Notes under the pieces: model-generated | The model's input: only the letters and a program-made list of their open reading frames with translations | Databases searched by the model: none | What the model was told of the DNA's origin: nothing | In this document: positions 1 through 7,850 of the stretch, one piece after another | How the letters are laid out: each line of letters begins with the position of its first letter | How positions within the stretch are numbered: position 1 is the first letter of the stretch | Assembly: GCA_964519615.1 (NCBI GenBank) | Contig: CAZFIM010000013.1 | Coordinates: 1 to 47,570, forward strand | Reading direction: 5' to 3' | DNA length: 47,570 nucleotides | Source of the DNA: CAZFIM01 sp964519615 | GTDB taxonomy: Bacteria; Chloroflexota; Dehalococcoidia; GIF9; UBA5629 | Program-made: the position numbers and the translations under genes

Positions 1-1767
1 TTAACGGCCAAACGGTCCGGGAAATACTTGCTTGAGGACGTGAGCTATGTGGAAGGCATTACCAGCCAGGTAGCTATAAGCCTGGAGAAGGAATATCTGC
101 AGGAGGAATTGAGAAAGAGAGAGCAGGAACTGACACTTATCAACCGGCTGGCGGCGGTGATGACATCAAGTCTCAATATTAATGAAGTATATGATACTTT
201 TGTTGCGGGGTTGGGCGGCGTGCTCGATGTTGAAGTTGCCGCGGTGACGCTAATAGAGGGGAGGAGTGTATATTGTCCTGCTTTTTATACCCGTGAAAGC
301 GGAGGCAAACTATTTAAAGGTAAAACACCTCTTAAAGGAACGGCTACTGAATGGGTAATAAAAAACAAGAAAAGCATCTATGAGGCTGATCTTAAACAGG
401 ATAGGATGTTTGTTGACAGTGAGGAACTATTTAAACGCGGTATACATTCGGCGGTATTTCTCCCGCTCATCACCAAAGGTGATGGCATCGGCAGCCTTAC
501 GATTGCCAGCAAGCAGATAAACGTCTATAAACCATCCCAGATCAATTTACTGGAAAGACTCGCATATCAGATATCGACCTCTGTCGCCAACGCACAGCTT
601 TATTCAAAAGCTGAGCAGCGGGCGAGAATCGATGAACTTACCGGCCTTTTTAACAGGCGGCATTTCAACGAATCATTGGCGCTGGAATTGAGCAGACATT
701 CCCGCTATGGAAGCATGTTGTCGCTGGTATTCATAGATCTGGACAAATTTAAATTTTACAATGATACCCACGGGCATATTTCCGGTGATAAACTGCTCTC
801 TCAAGTGGGTCGTACGCTCAAAGAAACATTGAGAAGCATAGATATGGCATTTCGCTATGGAGGCGATGAGTTTGCCATTATCATGCCTCATACCTCAGGT
901 GATGATGCGTTTAGCGTTTGCGAGAGGGTCAGGAGAGCATTGAAGAGCGAGATGCAGCTTAAACAAGCTGAAATAACCATAAGCTTCGGTCTGGCTTCCT
1001 GGCCGAGCGATGGCTTGACCGAAAGTGATCTTGTCAATGCGGCTGATAAAGCACTCTATTACGCCAAGGGGACGGGTGGGGATCGTACCTGTAAGGTGGC
1101 TCAAACGGTTCCTTCGCTGCAGGCGAGCGGTCAGAATACTGCCTTGGAGCAGGAGACGCTTAATACTATTTATGCACTGGCTGCGACCATTGAGACCAGA
1201 GACCCTTATACATACGGGCATTCGCGCAAAGTGAGGACCTACGCGGTAGCGTTAGCTGAAGCTATGGGATTATCGCCTGATAAGATTGCCATAGTAAGCC
1301 ATGCTGCATTGCTGCATGATATCGGTAAGATAGGCATTTATGATGAGGTGCTGAATAAGGCCGGAAAACTAAATGTGCATGAGATGGAACTGGTAAAAAC
1401 GCATCCCGAGCTGTCGCGGGCGATTGTGGCGCATGTGCCCAGCCTGACATTGTGTCTGCCTGCGATACTGCATCACCATGAAAAATGGGATGGAACCGGG
1501 TACCCCTTCGGCTTGAAGGGGGATGCCATCCCTCTCGAGGCCAGGATTCTGGCCATTGCCGATGCCTTCGATGCTATGACTTCACTGCGGCCTTATCGAG
1601 CTCCTTTAAGCTATAAAGAAGCGATTGAAGAGCTCAAGCGCTGCGCGGGCACTCAATTCGATCCATGGATGGTGGAAACCTTTCTGCCGATAGCGCTTAC
1701 TATTTATCCGGAGGACGCAGGGGAAGGCCCAGCCCTGCCGGATCCGGCCCGGCGTTCCGCTGATTAG
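1..1767 (+). CDS. GAF-GGDEF-HD-GYP cyclic-di-GMP signalling protein, 5'-partial
   Basis: The reading frame is open to base 1, so the gene starts outside the window; the TTG at 28 is only the first possible start inside it. The first residues look like the closing helix of one GAF domain, and a second GAF domain follows (about bases 130-610). The GGDEF diguanylate cyclase domain has the intact GGDEF signature at 860-874 and an RxxD inhibitory site (RSID) exactly five residues before it. The HD-GYP phosphodiesterase domain follows, with LLHDIGKIGI (HD at 1315-1320) and a GTGYP motif near 1495-1506. Both synthesis and breakdown motifs look intact, so the protein could be bifunctional, with GAF domains sensing a ligand or redox signal. 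No membrane segment is visible in the part present. It converges with the methyltransferase gene, overlapping its stop by 4 bp. Confidence 0.93.
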   Translation, partial: LTAKRSGKYLLEDVSYVEGITSQVAISLEKEYLQEELRKREQELTLINRLAAVMTSSLNINEVYDTFVAGLGGVLDVEVAAVTLIEGRSVYCPAFYTRESGGKLFKGKTPLKGTATEWVIKNKKSIYEADLKQDRMFVDSEELFKRGIHSAVFLPLITKGDGIGSLTIASKQINVYKPSQINLLERLAYQISTSVANAQLYSKAEQRARIDELTGLFNRRHFNESLALELSRHSRYGSMLSLVFIDLDKFKFYNDTHGHISGDKLLSQVGRTLKETLRSIDMAFRYGGDEFAIIMPHTSGDDAFSVCERVRRALKSEMQLKQAEITISFGLASWPSDGLTESDLVNAADKALYYAKGTGGDRTCKVAQTVPSLQASGQNTALEQETLNTIYALAATIETRDPYTYGHSRKVRTYAVALAEAMGLSPDKIAIVSHAALLHDIGKIGIYDEVLNKAGKLNVHEMELVKTHPELSRAIVAHVPSLTLCLPAILHHHEKWDGTGYPFGLKGDAIPLEARILAIADAFDAMTSLRPYRAPLSYKEAIEELKRCAGTQFDPWMVETFLPIALTIYPEDAGEGPALPDPARRSAD

Positions 1768-2423
1768 ACCGCTTGCGCCCGTATACAGATATTCCGAGAG
1801 AAATATTTAAGCGGGAAACGGTATCTCTTTTCTGGAGCAGCACACAGTATATTGAAACCTGTCGCGTCCAACAGCCGCTCTATTTCACCATAGGAAAACA
1901 GGTAATAGTAGCGGTAGAAAATTTCATTTTTTGATTTCCATGCTATTTTTGCCTCCTTTCTTTTTCTCCAGAAGGAAGGCTGCCAGCGGTTCCAGACGGT
2001 AATAAAGACTTCAGCACCGGGCTTGAGTACCCTGCGTAATTCTCTCAGGGCAAGCTTGCGCTGCTCTTTGCCCGGTATATGATGATAAGTTGCTATGGAG
2101 ACAGCATAATCAAAAAAAGCGTCAGGGAAGGGAAGGCTGCATGCATCGGCAGTAATAAGGTTGGCGCTGAAATTGAATTTAGCGGCGTATTTTTTTGCCA
2201 GCCCTATCATCCGGTTGGAAAAATCCACACCCCAGAGCTCGAAGCCCTGTGTAAAGGGAAGAAAATCGGGGCCGTGTGCACAGCCTACATTAAGCAGTTT
2301 TCCGCTTTCCCATCTACCGGCCATATCCTTCAGCTCTGCGCCGAAGCGTGACCAGTGGCGGTAGTTATACCAGCTTTGGGCGATTTCATTGTAGATATCA
2401 CGGTTTGTTGCCATAGACGACAT
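1764..2423 (-). CDS. Trm9/ALKBH8-like class I SAM methyltransferase
   Basis: A 219-residue Rossmann methyltransferase. The SAM-binding motif I reads LLNVGCAHG, motif II WGVDFS, and the acidic DACSLPF loop is followed by FDYAVSIATYHHI. Those last segments, and the C-terminal FYRYYYLFSYGEIERLL stretch, closely resemble Trm9 and the ALKBH8 methyltransferase domain, which methylate 5-carboxymethyluridine (cm5U34) in tRNA to mcm5U34. It is divergently paired, only 31 bp away, with an elp3 gene, whose product makes cm5U; that context supports the tRNA reading. Eukaryotic Trm9 needs Trm112 as partner, and none is seen here. Two in-frame ATGs (2423 and 2414) are possible and neither has a clear Shine-Dalgarno. 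The alternative is a generic type-11 methyltransferase. Confidence 0.8.
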   Translation of the reverse strand: MSSMATNRDIYNEIAQSWYNYRHWSRFGAELKDMAGRWESGKLLNVGCAHGPDFLPFTQGFELWGVDFSNRMIGLAKKYAAKFNFSANLITADACSLPFPDAFFDYAVSIATYHHIPGKEQRKLALRELRRVLKPGAEVFITVWNRWQPSFWRKRKEAKIAWKSKNEIFYRYYYLFSYGEIERLLDATGFNILCAAPEKRYRFPLKYFSRNICIRAQAV

Positions 2424-2454
2424 CTGCTAAACTTTGAATTAGAGAAAGCATAGC

Positions 2455-3864
2455 ATGAAAAAACTATCCAGAACAATATCGGGAGTGACGCCGGTGGCCG
2501 TTATGTCCAGCCCGCAGGGCTGCCCCGGCAAATGCATTTACTGCCCCACTTACCCTGAGGCCCCCCAAAGCTACACACCGCAATCTCCGGCGGTATTGAG
2601 AGCGGCAAGCTGCGGCTATGATGCGCGTGCCCAGGTGGAGATGCGGATCAGGATACTCTCTCAAATGGGACACAGTGCGGATAAAATCGAGCTCATCATT
2701 ATGGGCGGAACATTTCCGGCAACTCCCGTTGAATATCAGTACCGCTTTATCAAAGAATGTTATGACGGTATGAACGGTTGTACCGCAGCCAGTTTGGAAG
2801 AGGCCAAGCAGATCAACGAGACAGCTGCGCATCGATGTATCGGCCTTTGTATCGAGACCAGGCCGGACTGGTGCACGCGGGAGCATATCAGCCGTATGCT
2901 CGACTTCGGCACGACCCGTGTGGAGCTGGGAGTGCAGACTATCGATGATGAGATATTCCATCTGGTGGGGCGGGGTCATGGTGTTAAGGAGGTGGTGGAA
3001 GCTACCCGACTGCTGAAAAATCACGGCATCAAGGTCTACTATCACTGGATGCCGGGGCTGCCCGGCTCAAACTTACAGCATGACCTGCAGATGTCTCGTG
3101 CGCTCTTTAGCGATGAGAATTACAGGCCGGACGGCATCAAGCTTTATCCGACGCTGGTGATACGCGGGACGGAGCTGGAACAATGGTATAACGAGGGACG
3201 CTACCTGCCTTATACCATGGATGAACTTGTCGACCTGCTCGTGCGCATTAAAAGCGAGATTCCCGTATATGTACGCATACCGCGCCTGATGCGGGATATC
3301 CCAACGTCTTTCATAGTAGCCGGATGCAAGGACCTTGCCTTGCGCAGCGCTGTGCGTAAACGCATGGCCGAACTGGGCCTTACCTGTCAATGCATCAGAT
3401 GCAGGGAGCAGGGACACCGCCGTAGAGATGGATGTAAGATAGGAATCCCGTATTTGAGGAGGATGGATTACAGGGCATCCGGCGGACAGGAGATATTTCT
3501 GTCTTTTGAGGATGACAATTATACCCTCTTCGGCCTGCTCAGGTTACGCGCAGGCGTGAATATGCTCGGCATGTCAAACCTCGCTATGGTGCGTGAATTA
3601 CATGTATTTGGGATGGAGGTTCCACTGGGGCAGCAGCAGGATGGGGCGGTGCAGCATATGGGGTTGGGGGCACAGCTGCTGAAAGAAGCGGAACATATTG
3701 CCGTAGAGGAGTTCGGCGCAGTGAAAATCGCTGTCATCAGCGGTGTGGGCGCAAGGGATTATTTCCGCAGTGAGTTCGGCTACAGGCTCGAGGGAGCGTA
3801 TATGGTCAAGGACCTTGGCGGTTTATCATCTGAAGTATTGGATAGCGCTCATACTGCGGTTTAA
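2455..3864 (+). CDS. elp3: Elp3-type tRNA uridine-34 carboxymethyltransferase (radical SAM plus GNAT)
   Basis: Elp3 makes cm5U at tRNA wobble position 34 from acetyl-CoA using radical SAM chemistry. The protein starts directly with the family's RTISGVTPVAVM segment, so it lacks the N-terminal extension of eukaryotic Elp3, as is usual for compact bacterial forms. Radical-SAM cysteines are C23, C27 and C30 (CPGKCIYC). The central domain carries GGTFPATP and RPDW-type motifs, and a cysteine group CQCIRC lies near residue 310. The C-terminal acetyltransferase domain (about 385-460) has the hallmark KIAVISGVGARDYFR and Y-x-KDL. Length, 469 residues, fits the bacterial family. It is divergent from the Trm9-like gene with a 31-bp gap, so promoter elements must reach into coding sequence. 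Confidence in the family is high; activity on tRNA is inferred from the family. Confidence 0.95.
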   Translation: MKKLSRTISGVTPVAVMSSPQGCPGKCIYCPTYPEAPQSYTPQSPAVLRAASCGYDARAQVEMRIRILSQMGHSADKIELIIMGGTFPATPVEYQYRFIKECYDGMNGCTAASLEEAKQINETAAHRCIGLCIETRPDWCTREHISRMLDFGTTRVELGVQTIDDEIFHLVGRGHGVKEVVEATRLLKNHGIKVYYHWMPGLPGSNLQHDLQMSRALFSDENYRPDGIKLYPTLVIRGTELEQWYNEGRYLPYTMDELVDLLVRIKSEIPVYVRIPRLMRDIPTSFIVAGCKDLALRSAVRKRMAELGLTCQCIRCREQGHRRRDGCKIGIPYLRRMDYRASGGQEIFLSFEDDNYTLFGLLRLRAGVNMLGMSNLAMVRELHVFGMEVPLGQQQDGAVQHMGLGAQLLKEAEHIAVEEFGAVKIAVISGVGARDYFRSEFGYRLEGAYMVKDLGGLSSEVLDSAHTAV

Positions 3865-3878
3865 TTACCACGCATAGT

Positions 3879-4850
3879 TTATATCAGGTGGCAGGCCACC
3901 TGATGGCCGGGGTGTATCTCCTTAAGCGCAGGTTCTTCCTGACTGCAGACCGGCATGGCGCTGCCGCAGCGGGTATGGAAGCGGCAGCCGGAGGGGGGAG
4001 TGACGGGTGATGGCACGTCTCCTGAAAGAAGTGGTCTTTTCTCTGTTCGATTCCTCTTTTTGATATCCGGGATGGCAGCCAGCAGAGATATGGTATAGGG
4101 GTGCAGCGGGTTGGAGAATATCTCCGCATTATCAGCAAGCTCCACGATCTTACCCAGGTACATCACCGCTATGCGGTGGGCCATATATTTGATGACAGCC
4201 AGATCATGAGCAATGAACAGGTATGAGAGCCCGTACTTTTGTTGAATATCGAGCAACAGGTTTAATATCTGGGCCTGAATCGAGACGTCGAGGGCGCTCA
4301 CCGGCTCATCGGCAACAATCAGCGCAGGATTGAGCGCAAGCGCCCTGGCAATGCCGATGCGCTGTTTCTGTCCGCCGCTGAACTCATGCGGGTACAGCAC
4401 CGCCTGCTCCGGCTGCAGGCCTACCTGCTCCATCAGACCGGCTATTCTTAAGGCCTGTTCCTTTTCACCGCCGACTCTGTGTACAACAAGCGGCTCGCCG
4501 ATGCAATCACCTACCGTCATGCGGGGATCGAGCGATGCATCCGGGTCCTGGAAAACAATCTGCATCTCTTTGCGCAGCGTACGCATTTCATTTTTGCCCA
4601 GAACGGTGATATCCTTCCCTCTATAGAGAATTTGTCCTGAGGTAGGATCTTCCAACCTCAGTATAGTTCTGCCCAGCGTGGACTTGCCGCAGCCTGATTC
4701 GCCTACCAACCCCAATATCTCTCCCATGGCGATGGACAGCGAGACTCCATCGACAGCCTTTACATCACCTGAGTGCCTGCTGAAAAGCCCGGCGGTCAGC
4801 GGGTAGTACTTTTTCAGGCCGCGCACCTCTATCAGCTTACCGTCCTGCAT
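3879..4850 (-). CDS. dppF: oligopeptide/dipeptide ABC transporter ATP-binding protein, OppF/DppF type
   Basis: The second ATPase of a peptide importer. Walker A is GESGCGKST, the signature is SGGQKQRIGIARAL and Walker B is LIVADEPVSALD. The C-terminal oligopeptide-family tail holds four cysteines (CRFHTRC, PVC, ACHL), as in the OppD/DppD subfamily. I place the start at the ATG at 4850: GGAG lies six bases before it, whereas the upstream in-frame ATG at 4862 has no Shine-Dalgarno. From 4850 the gene overlaps the end of the previous ATPase gene by 14 bp, indicating translational coupling. It is the last gene of the five-gene operon and converges on elp3, 14 bp away. Confidence 0.93.
   Translation of the reverse strand: MQDGKLIEVRGLKKYYPLTAGLFSRHSGDVKAVDGVSLSIAMGEILGLVGESGCGKSTLGRTILRLEDPTSGQILYRGKDITVLGKNEMRTLRKEMQIVFQDPDASLDPRMTVGDCIGEPLVVHRVGGEKEQALRIAGLMEQVGLQPEQAVLYPHEFSGGQKQRIGIARALALNPALIVADEPVSALDVSIQAQILNLLLDIQQKYGLSYLFIAHDLAVIKYMAHRIAVMYLGKIVELADNAEIFSNPLHPYTISLLAAIPDIKKRNRTEKRPLLSGDVPSPVTPPSGCRFHTRCGSAMPVCSQEEPALKEIHPGHQVACHLI
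3883..3904. repeat. perfect inverted repeat at the 3' end of dppF
   Basis: Arms 3883-3892 and 3895-3904 are perfect 10-bp reverse complements with a 2-base centre. The repeat lies inside the last codons of dppF (encoding HQVACHL) and just beyond the end of elp3, between convergent genes. It could form a strong hairpin in either transcript. No T-run follows, so it is not a classical intrinsic terminator; it may simply reflect codon choice. Confidence 0.5.
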
Positions 4851-5829
4851 CTCTTTCTCCATATAAATGACATGCTACGCTTCTGTGCGGTGAGAGCTGT
4901 CTGAGCTGAGGAACCTCCTGTGAGCAGATCGGCATGGCGTGGGGACAGCGGGGATGAAAGGTACAGCCGGACGGCAGGTCTATGGGATCGGGCGTGGAGC
5001 CGGGTATGGAGGTGAGCCTTTTGGCGGTACCCGTCAGGTCAGGCAGACAGGAGAGCAGCCCACTGGTATAGGGGTGTTTGGGGTCATCGATGATATCGGC
5101 AACCGGACCTGTTTCCACATTTCTGCCTCCATATATTATCACAGCTCTATCTCCAATCTCGGAGACCACGCCCAGATCATGGGTAATAAAAAGCAAAGAC
5201 ATCTGCCGCTTTGTTTTCAGCTCCGCCAGCAGGTCCATTATCTGAGCCTTTATGGTAACGTCAACAGCGGTTGTCGGCTCATCTGCGATGAGGACAGCGG
5301 GGTCGCAGGAAAGCCCCATGGCAATCATCGCGCGCTGTTTCATGCCCCCTGAGAGTTGATGAGGATAGCTTGCCATTACCCGCTTACCTGCGGGGATGCC
5401 CATTTCGCCGAGCATGGAGAGTGCTTTTTCATATGCCCGGTGTCTGTCCATTTTGAGCTGCAGACCTATCTGTTCGGTGATCTGGTTGCCGATGGTAAAG
5501 ACGGGATTTAAGGCGGACTGAGCATCCTGAAAGACCATGCCTATCTCCCTGCCGCGTACCCGCCGCAAACGGTCTGCGGAGCAGCGCACCAGGTCCAGCC
5601 CTCCGTAGATGACCTGTCCGCCGGTAATCCTGCCCGGAGGGCTCTCGATGAGGCGCAGCAGGGACATGGCGGTAACCGTTTTACCGCAGCCGGACTCACC
5701 CACCAGACAGAGGCATTCTCCCTTCTTCAGCGAAAAAGTCACACCGTTGACCGCTTTCACCACACCCCGCCGGGTGAAGAAGCCTGTATGCAGTTCCGTT
5801 ACTTTCAGTATATCTCCGTTTTCCTTCAT
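4837..5829 (-). CDS. dppD: oligopeptide/dipeptide ABC transporter ATP-binding protein, OppD/DppD type
   Basis: The first ATPase of the importer, 330 residues. Walker A is GESGCGKTVT, the signature SGGMKQRAMIAMGL and Walker B LIADEPTTAVD. The family tail CTFHPRC, PIC and ACHL carries the conserved cysteines linked in this subfamily to an iron-sulfur cluster. The ATG at 5829 lies 25 bp after the end of dppC, with AAAGG very close upstream. It works at the cytoplasmic face with the two permeases; transported substrate cannot be told from the sequence, since the same family moves peptides, nickel or sugars. Confidence 0.93.
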   Translation of the reverse strand: MKENGDILKVTELHTGFFTRRGVVKAVNGVTFSLKKGECLCLVGESGCGKTVTAMSLLRLIESPPGRITGGQVIYGGLDLVRCSADRLRRVRGREIGMVFQDAQSALNPVFTIGNQITEQIGLQLKMDRHRAYEKALSMLGEMGIPAGKRVMASYPHQLSGGMKQRAMIAMGLSCDPAVLIADEPTTAVDVTIKAQIMDLLAELKTKRQMSLLFITHDLGVVSEIGDRAVIIYGGRNVETGPVADIIDDPKHPYTSGLLSCLPDLTGTAKRLTSIPGSTPDPIDLPSGCTFHPRCPHAMPICSQEVPQLRQLSPHRSVACHLYGERDAGR

Positions 5830-5854
5830 GGCCTTTATAATTTACATAAAGCTT

Positions 5855-6817
5855 TTACACTGTGCTCTTGGGGTCGAAGGCATCGCGCAGGCCGTCGCCC
5901 AGGAAATTGAAGGCAAGCACGGTTAAAAAGAGCAGGAATCCCGGCTCCACCGCCACCCACCAGGCGGTATCGAGGCTCTGTTGGCCGGACTCAAGTATAA
6001 TGCCCCAGCTTGCCACTGCGGGATCTCCCAGCCCGATAAAGCTCAACGCCGCCTCAGCCAGAATAACTCCGGGTATGGAGAGTGTAGCGATAACGATAAT
6101 GAGGCTGATGACATTGGGGATGAGGTGCCGGAAGATGATGCGGCTGTCCCTTGCCCCCAGCGCCTTTGCCGCGATAACGTATTCGCGCGTACGCAGGGAG
6201 AGCGCCTCGCTCCTCACCAGACGGGCTGTGCCCGTCCAGCCGGTAATGCCTATCACCAGTACTATCAGCGCAAGGCTTGGACCGAAAATGAAGACGATCA
6301 ACACCAGCAGCAGGAAAAAGGGGAAGGTCATCATGACATCGGTAAACCTCATAAGTACGTTGTCCACCCATCCACCCATATATGCGGAGAGTACACCGAT
6401 GATGGTGCCGATGAAGATGGCAATGCCTGTGGCGATCAGCCCCACCTCAAGCGATATTCTGGCTCCGGAGACAAGCATGGCCAGCATATCTCTGCCCTTG
6501 CTGTCAGTACCCAGCGGATGTTTCCATGTTCCGGGGACAGCTTCAGTGATGAATTCATCCGCAGCGGAATCATAGTAGAAGCTCTGATTGTTGAACCCCA
6601 CCGGAGGCATACTTTTCTGCTCGAAATCCACTGTTGTGGGGTCGAGGGTGAAGAGGGGGCCTATGAGCGCGATCAAGATTAAAAAAAGAATATAAGCAAG
6701 CCCCGCAACCGCCAGTTTGTTCCTGCTGGTGCGTATCCAGTAGTAGGATATAAGCCGCCTGTTGGCGTAGAACGGCCTGCCTGCTGCCCGTATTATCTCT
6801 TTTATTCTGTCAATCAT
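5855..6817 (-). CDS. dppC: peptide ABC transporter permease, OppC/DppC type
   Basis: An inner-membrane permease, about 320 residues, with an N-terminal cytoplasmic helix, a first membrane segment (KLAVAGLAYILFLILIALI), an external loop, then five more membrane segments. The binding-protein-dependent transport signature with the EAA loop reads EYVIAAKALGARD. The frame extends up to a TTG at 6850, but the ATG at 6817 has AGGA six bases upstream and overlaps the dppB stop slightly, so I use it. It pairs with DppB to form the channel, powered by DppD and DppF. Confidence 0.92.
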   Translation of the reverse strand: MIDRIKEIIRAAGRPFYANRRLISYYWIRTSRNKLAVAGLAYILFLILIALIGPLFTLDPTTVDFEQKSMPPVGFNNQSFYYDSAADEFITEAVPGTWKHPLGTDSKGRDMLAMLVSGARISLEVGLIATGIAIFIGTIIGVLSAYMGGWVDNVLMRFTDVMMTFPFFLLLVLIVFIFGPSLALIVLVIGITGWTGTARLVRSEALSLRTREYVIAAKALGARDSRIIFRHLIPNVISLIIVIATLSIPGVILAEAALSFIGLGDPAVASWGIILESGQQSLDTAWWVAVEPGFLLFLTVLAFNFLGDGLRDAFDPKSTV

Positions 6818-7787
6818 AGCGTATCCTGGGATCAAGATAGGTATAGGCAATGTCTGTAATGAGATTGATTAGCAGTACCAGGAATGTCCCGATGAGGGTT
6901 ACCGCCACTACGACGGCGTAGTCATTCTGAAAGACGGCGTTAAAGGATATTTGCCCCAGCCCCGGTATGCCGAAAATTATCTCGGTAAGATATGCCCCGC
7001 CAAAGACGATGCTCCCCAGATCGAACATAATGATGGTGAAAAGAGGAAGCATAGCATTGCGGAATACATGTTTGCCTATCACGGTACGCTCCGGCAGCCC
7101 TTTGGCGCGCGCAGTGAGCACAAATCCCTTCCTGAGATTGTCCAGCATGGCGGAGCGGGTATAGCGTACATATCCCGCCAGCATGCCTGTACCCAGGGTG
7201 ATGACGGGCAGGATGAGCGCTTTGAGATTCTCCAGAGAGAAGAGGGGCAGGGTGGTATCGTAATAAGTCTTGAAAATCCCCAGCTTTACGGAAAAGAGCA
7301 GGATGAGCATTATACCCAGCCAGAAATTGGGTATGGATATGCCTATGAAGGAGAGAAAGGTGGCGGTGTAGTCAAGTTTACTGTACTGTCTGATGGCGGA
7401 GAAAATCCCTATGAGAATGCCCAGCACAGCGGCAAAGATGCTGCTTAAGAGGATGAGCTGAAAAGAGTAGATCCAGTGCGTCTTTATCAGGTCCATAACG
7501 CGCATGGAGGTACTGAACGACCAGCCCCAGTCACCGTGAATGAGGTTGCCCATATATTCCGTATACTGCTGCCAGAGAGGTTTATCCAGCCCATAGCGGG
7601 CTTCGATGGCGGCGGCGGCCTGCTGCACGTCCTGTCCGGTTGTCGCCAGGTTGAGCAGATACCTGTCAGCAGGAGAATTGGGGCCTACCCGCACCAGAAT
7701 AAAGGTGATGGTCACGATGCCCCAGGCGATAACGACTGCGTAGATGAGCCGCTTGATGATATAGTCTCTCAGCCAGCTTTTATTCAT
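6810..7787 (-). CDS. dppB: peptide ABC transporter permease, OppB/DppB type
   Basis: An inner-membrane permease of 325 residues. It starts with a membrane segment typical of the family (LIYAVVIAWGIVTITFILVRVGP), followed by an extracytoplasmic domain with ARYGLDKPLWQQYTEYM and GDWGWSF, then further membrane segments. The EAA loop reads FVLTARAKGLPERTVIGKHVFRNA. The ATG at 7787 lies 63 bp downstream of the binding-protein gene. The 3' end overlaps dppC by 8 bp. Family assignment is firm; substrate is not determined. Confidence 0.93.
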   Translation of the reverse strand: MNKSWLRDYIIKRLIYAVVIAWGIVTITFILVRVGPNSPADRYLLNLATTGQDVQQAAAAIEARYGLDKPLWQQYTEYMGNLIHGDWGWSFSTSMRVMDLIKTHWIYSFQLILLSSIFAAVLGILIGIFSAIRQYSKLDYTATFLSFIGISIPNFWLGIMLILLFSVKLGIFKTYYDTTLPLFSLENLKALILPVITLGTGMLAGYVRYTRSAMLDNLRKGFVLTARAKGLPERTVIGKHVFRNAMLPLFTIIMFDLGSIVFGGAYLTEIIFGIPGLGQISFNAVFQNDYAVVVAVTLIGTFLVLLINLITDIAYTYLDPRIRYD

Positions 7788-7850
7788 AGAAGCGCACGTC
7801 CGGAACTGCGTGATGCGGCAGCCTGTGAAGGCAGGCCATATGCCGGCAAC

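Noticed and set aside
2464..3045. 193-codon frame antisense to elp3
   Set aside because: The plus-strand Elp3 motifs are unambiguous, and the antisense frame shows no domain.
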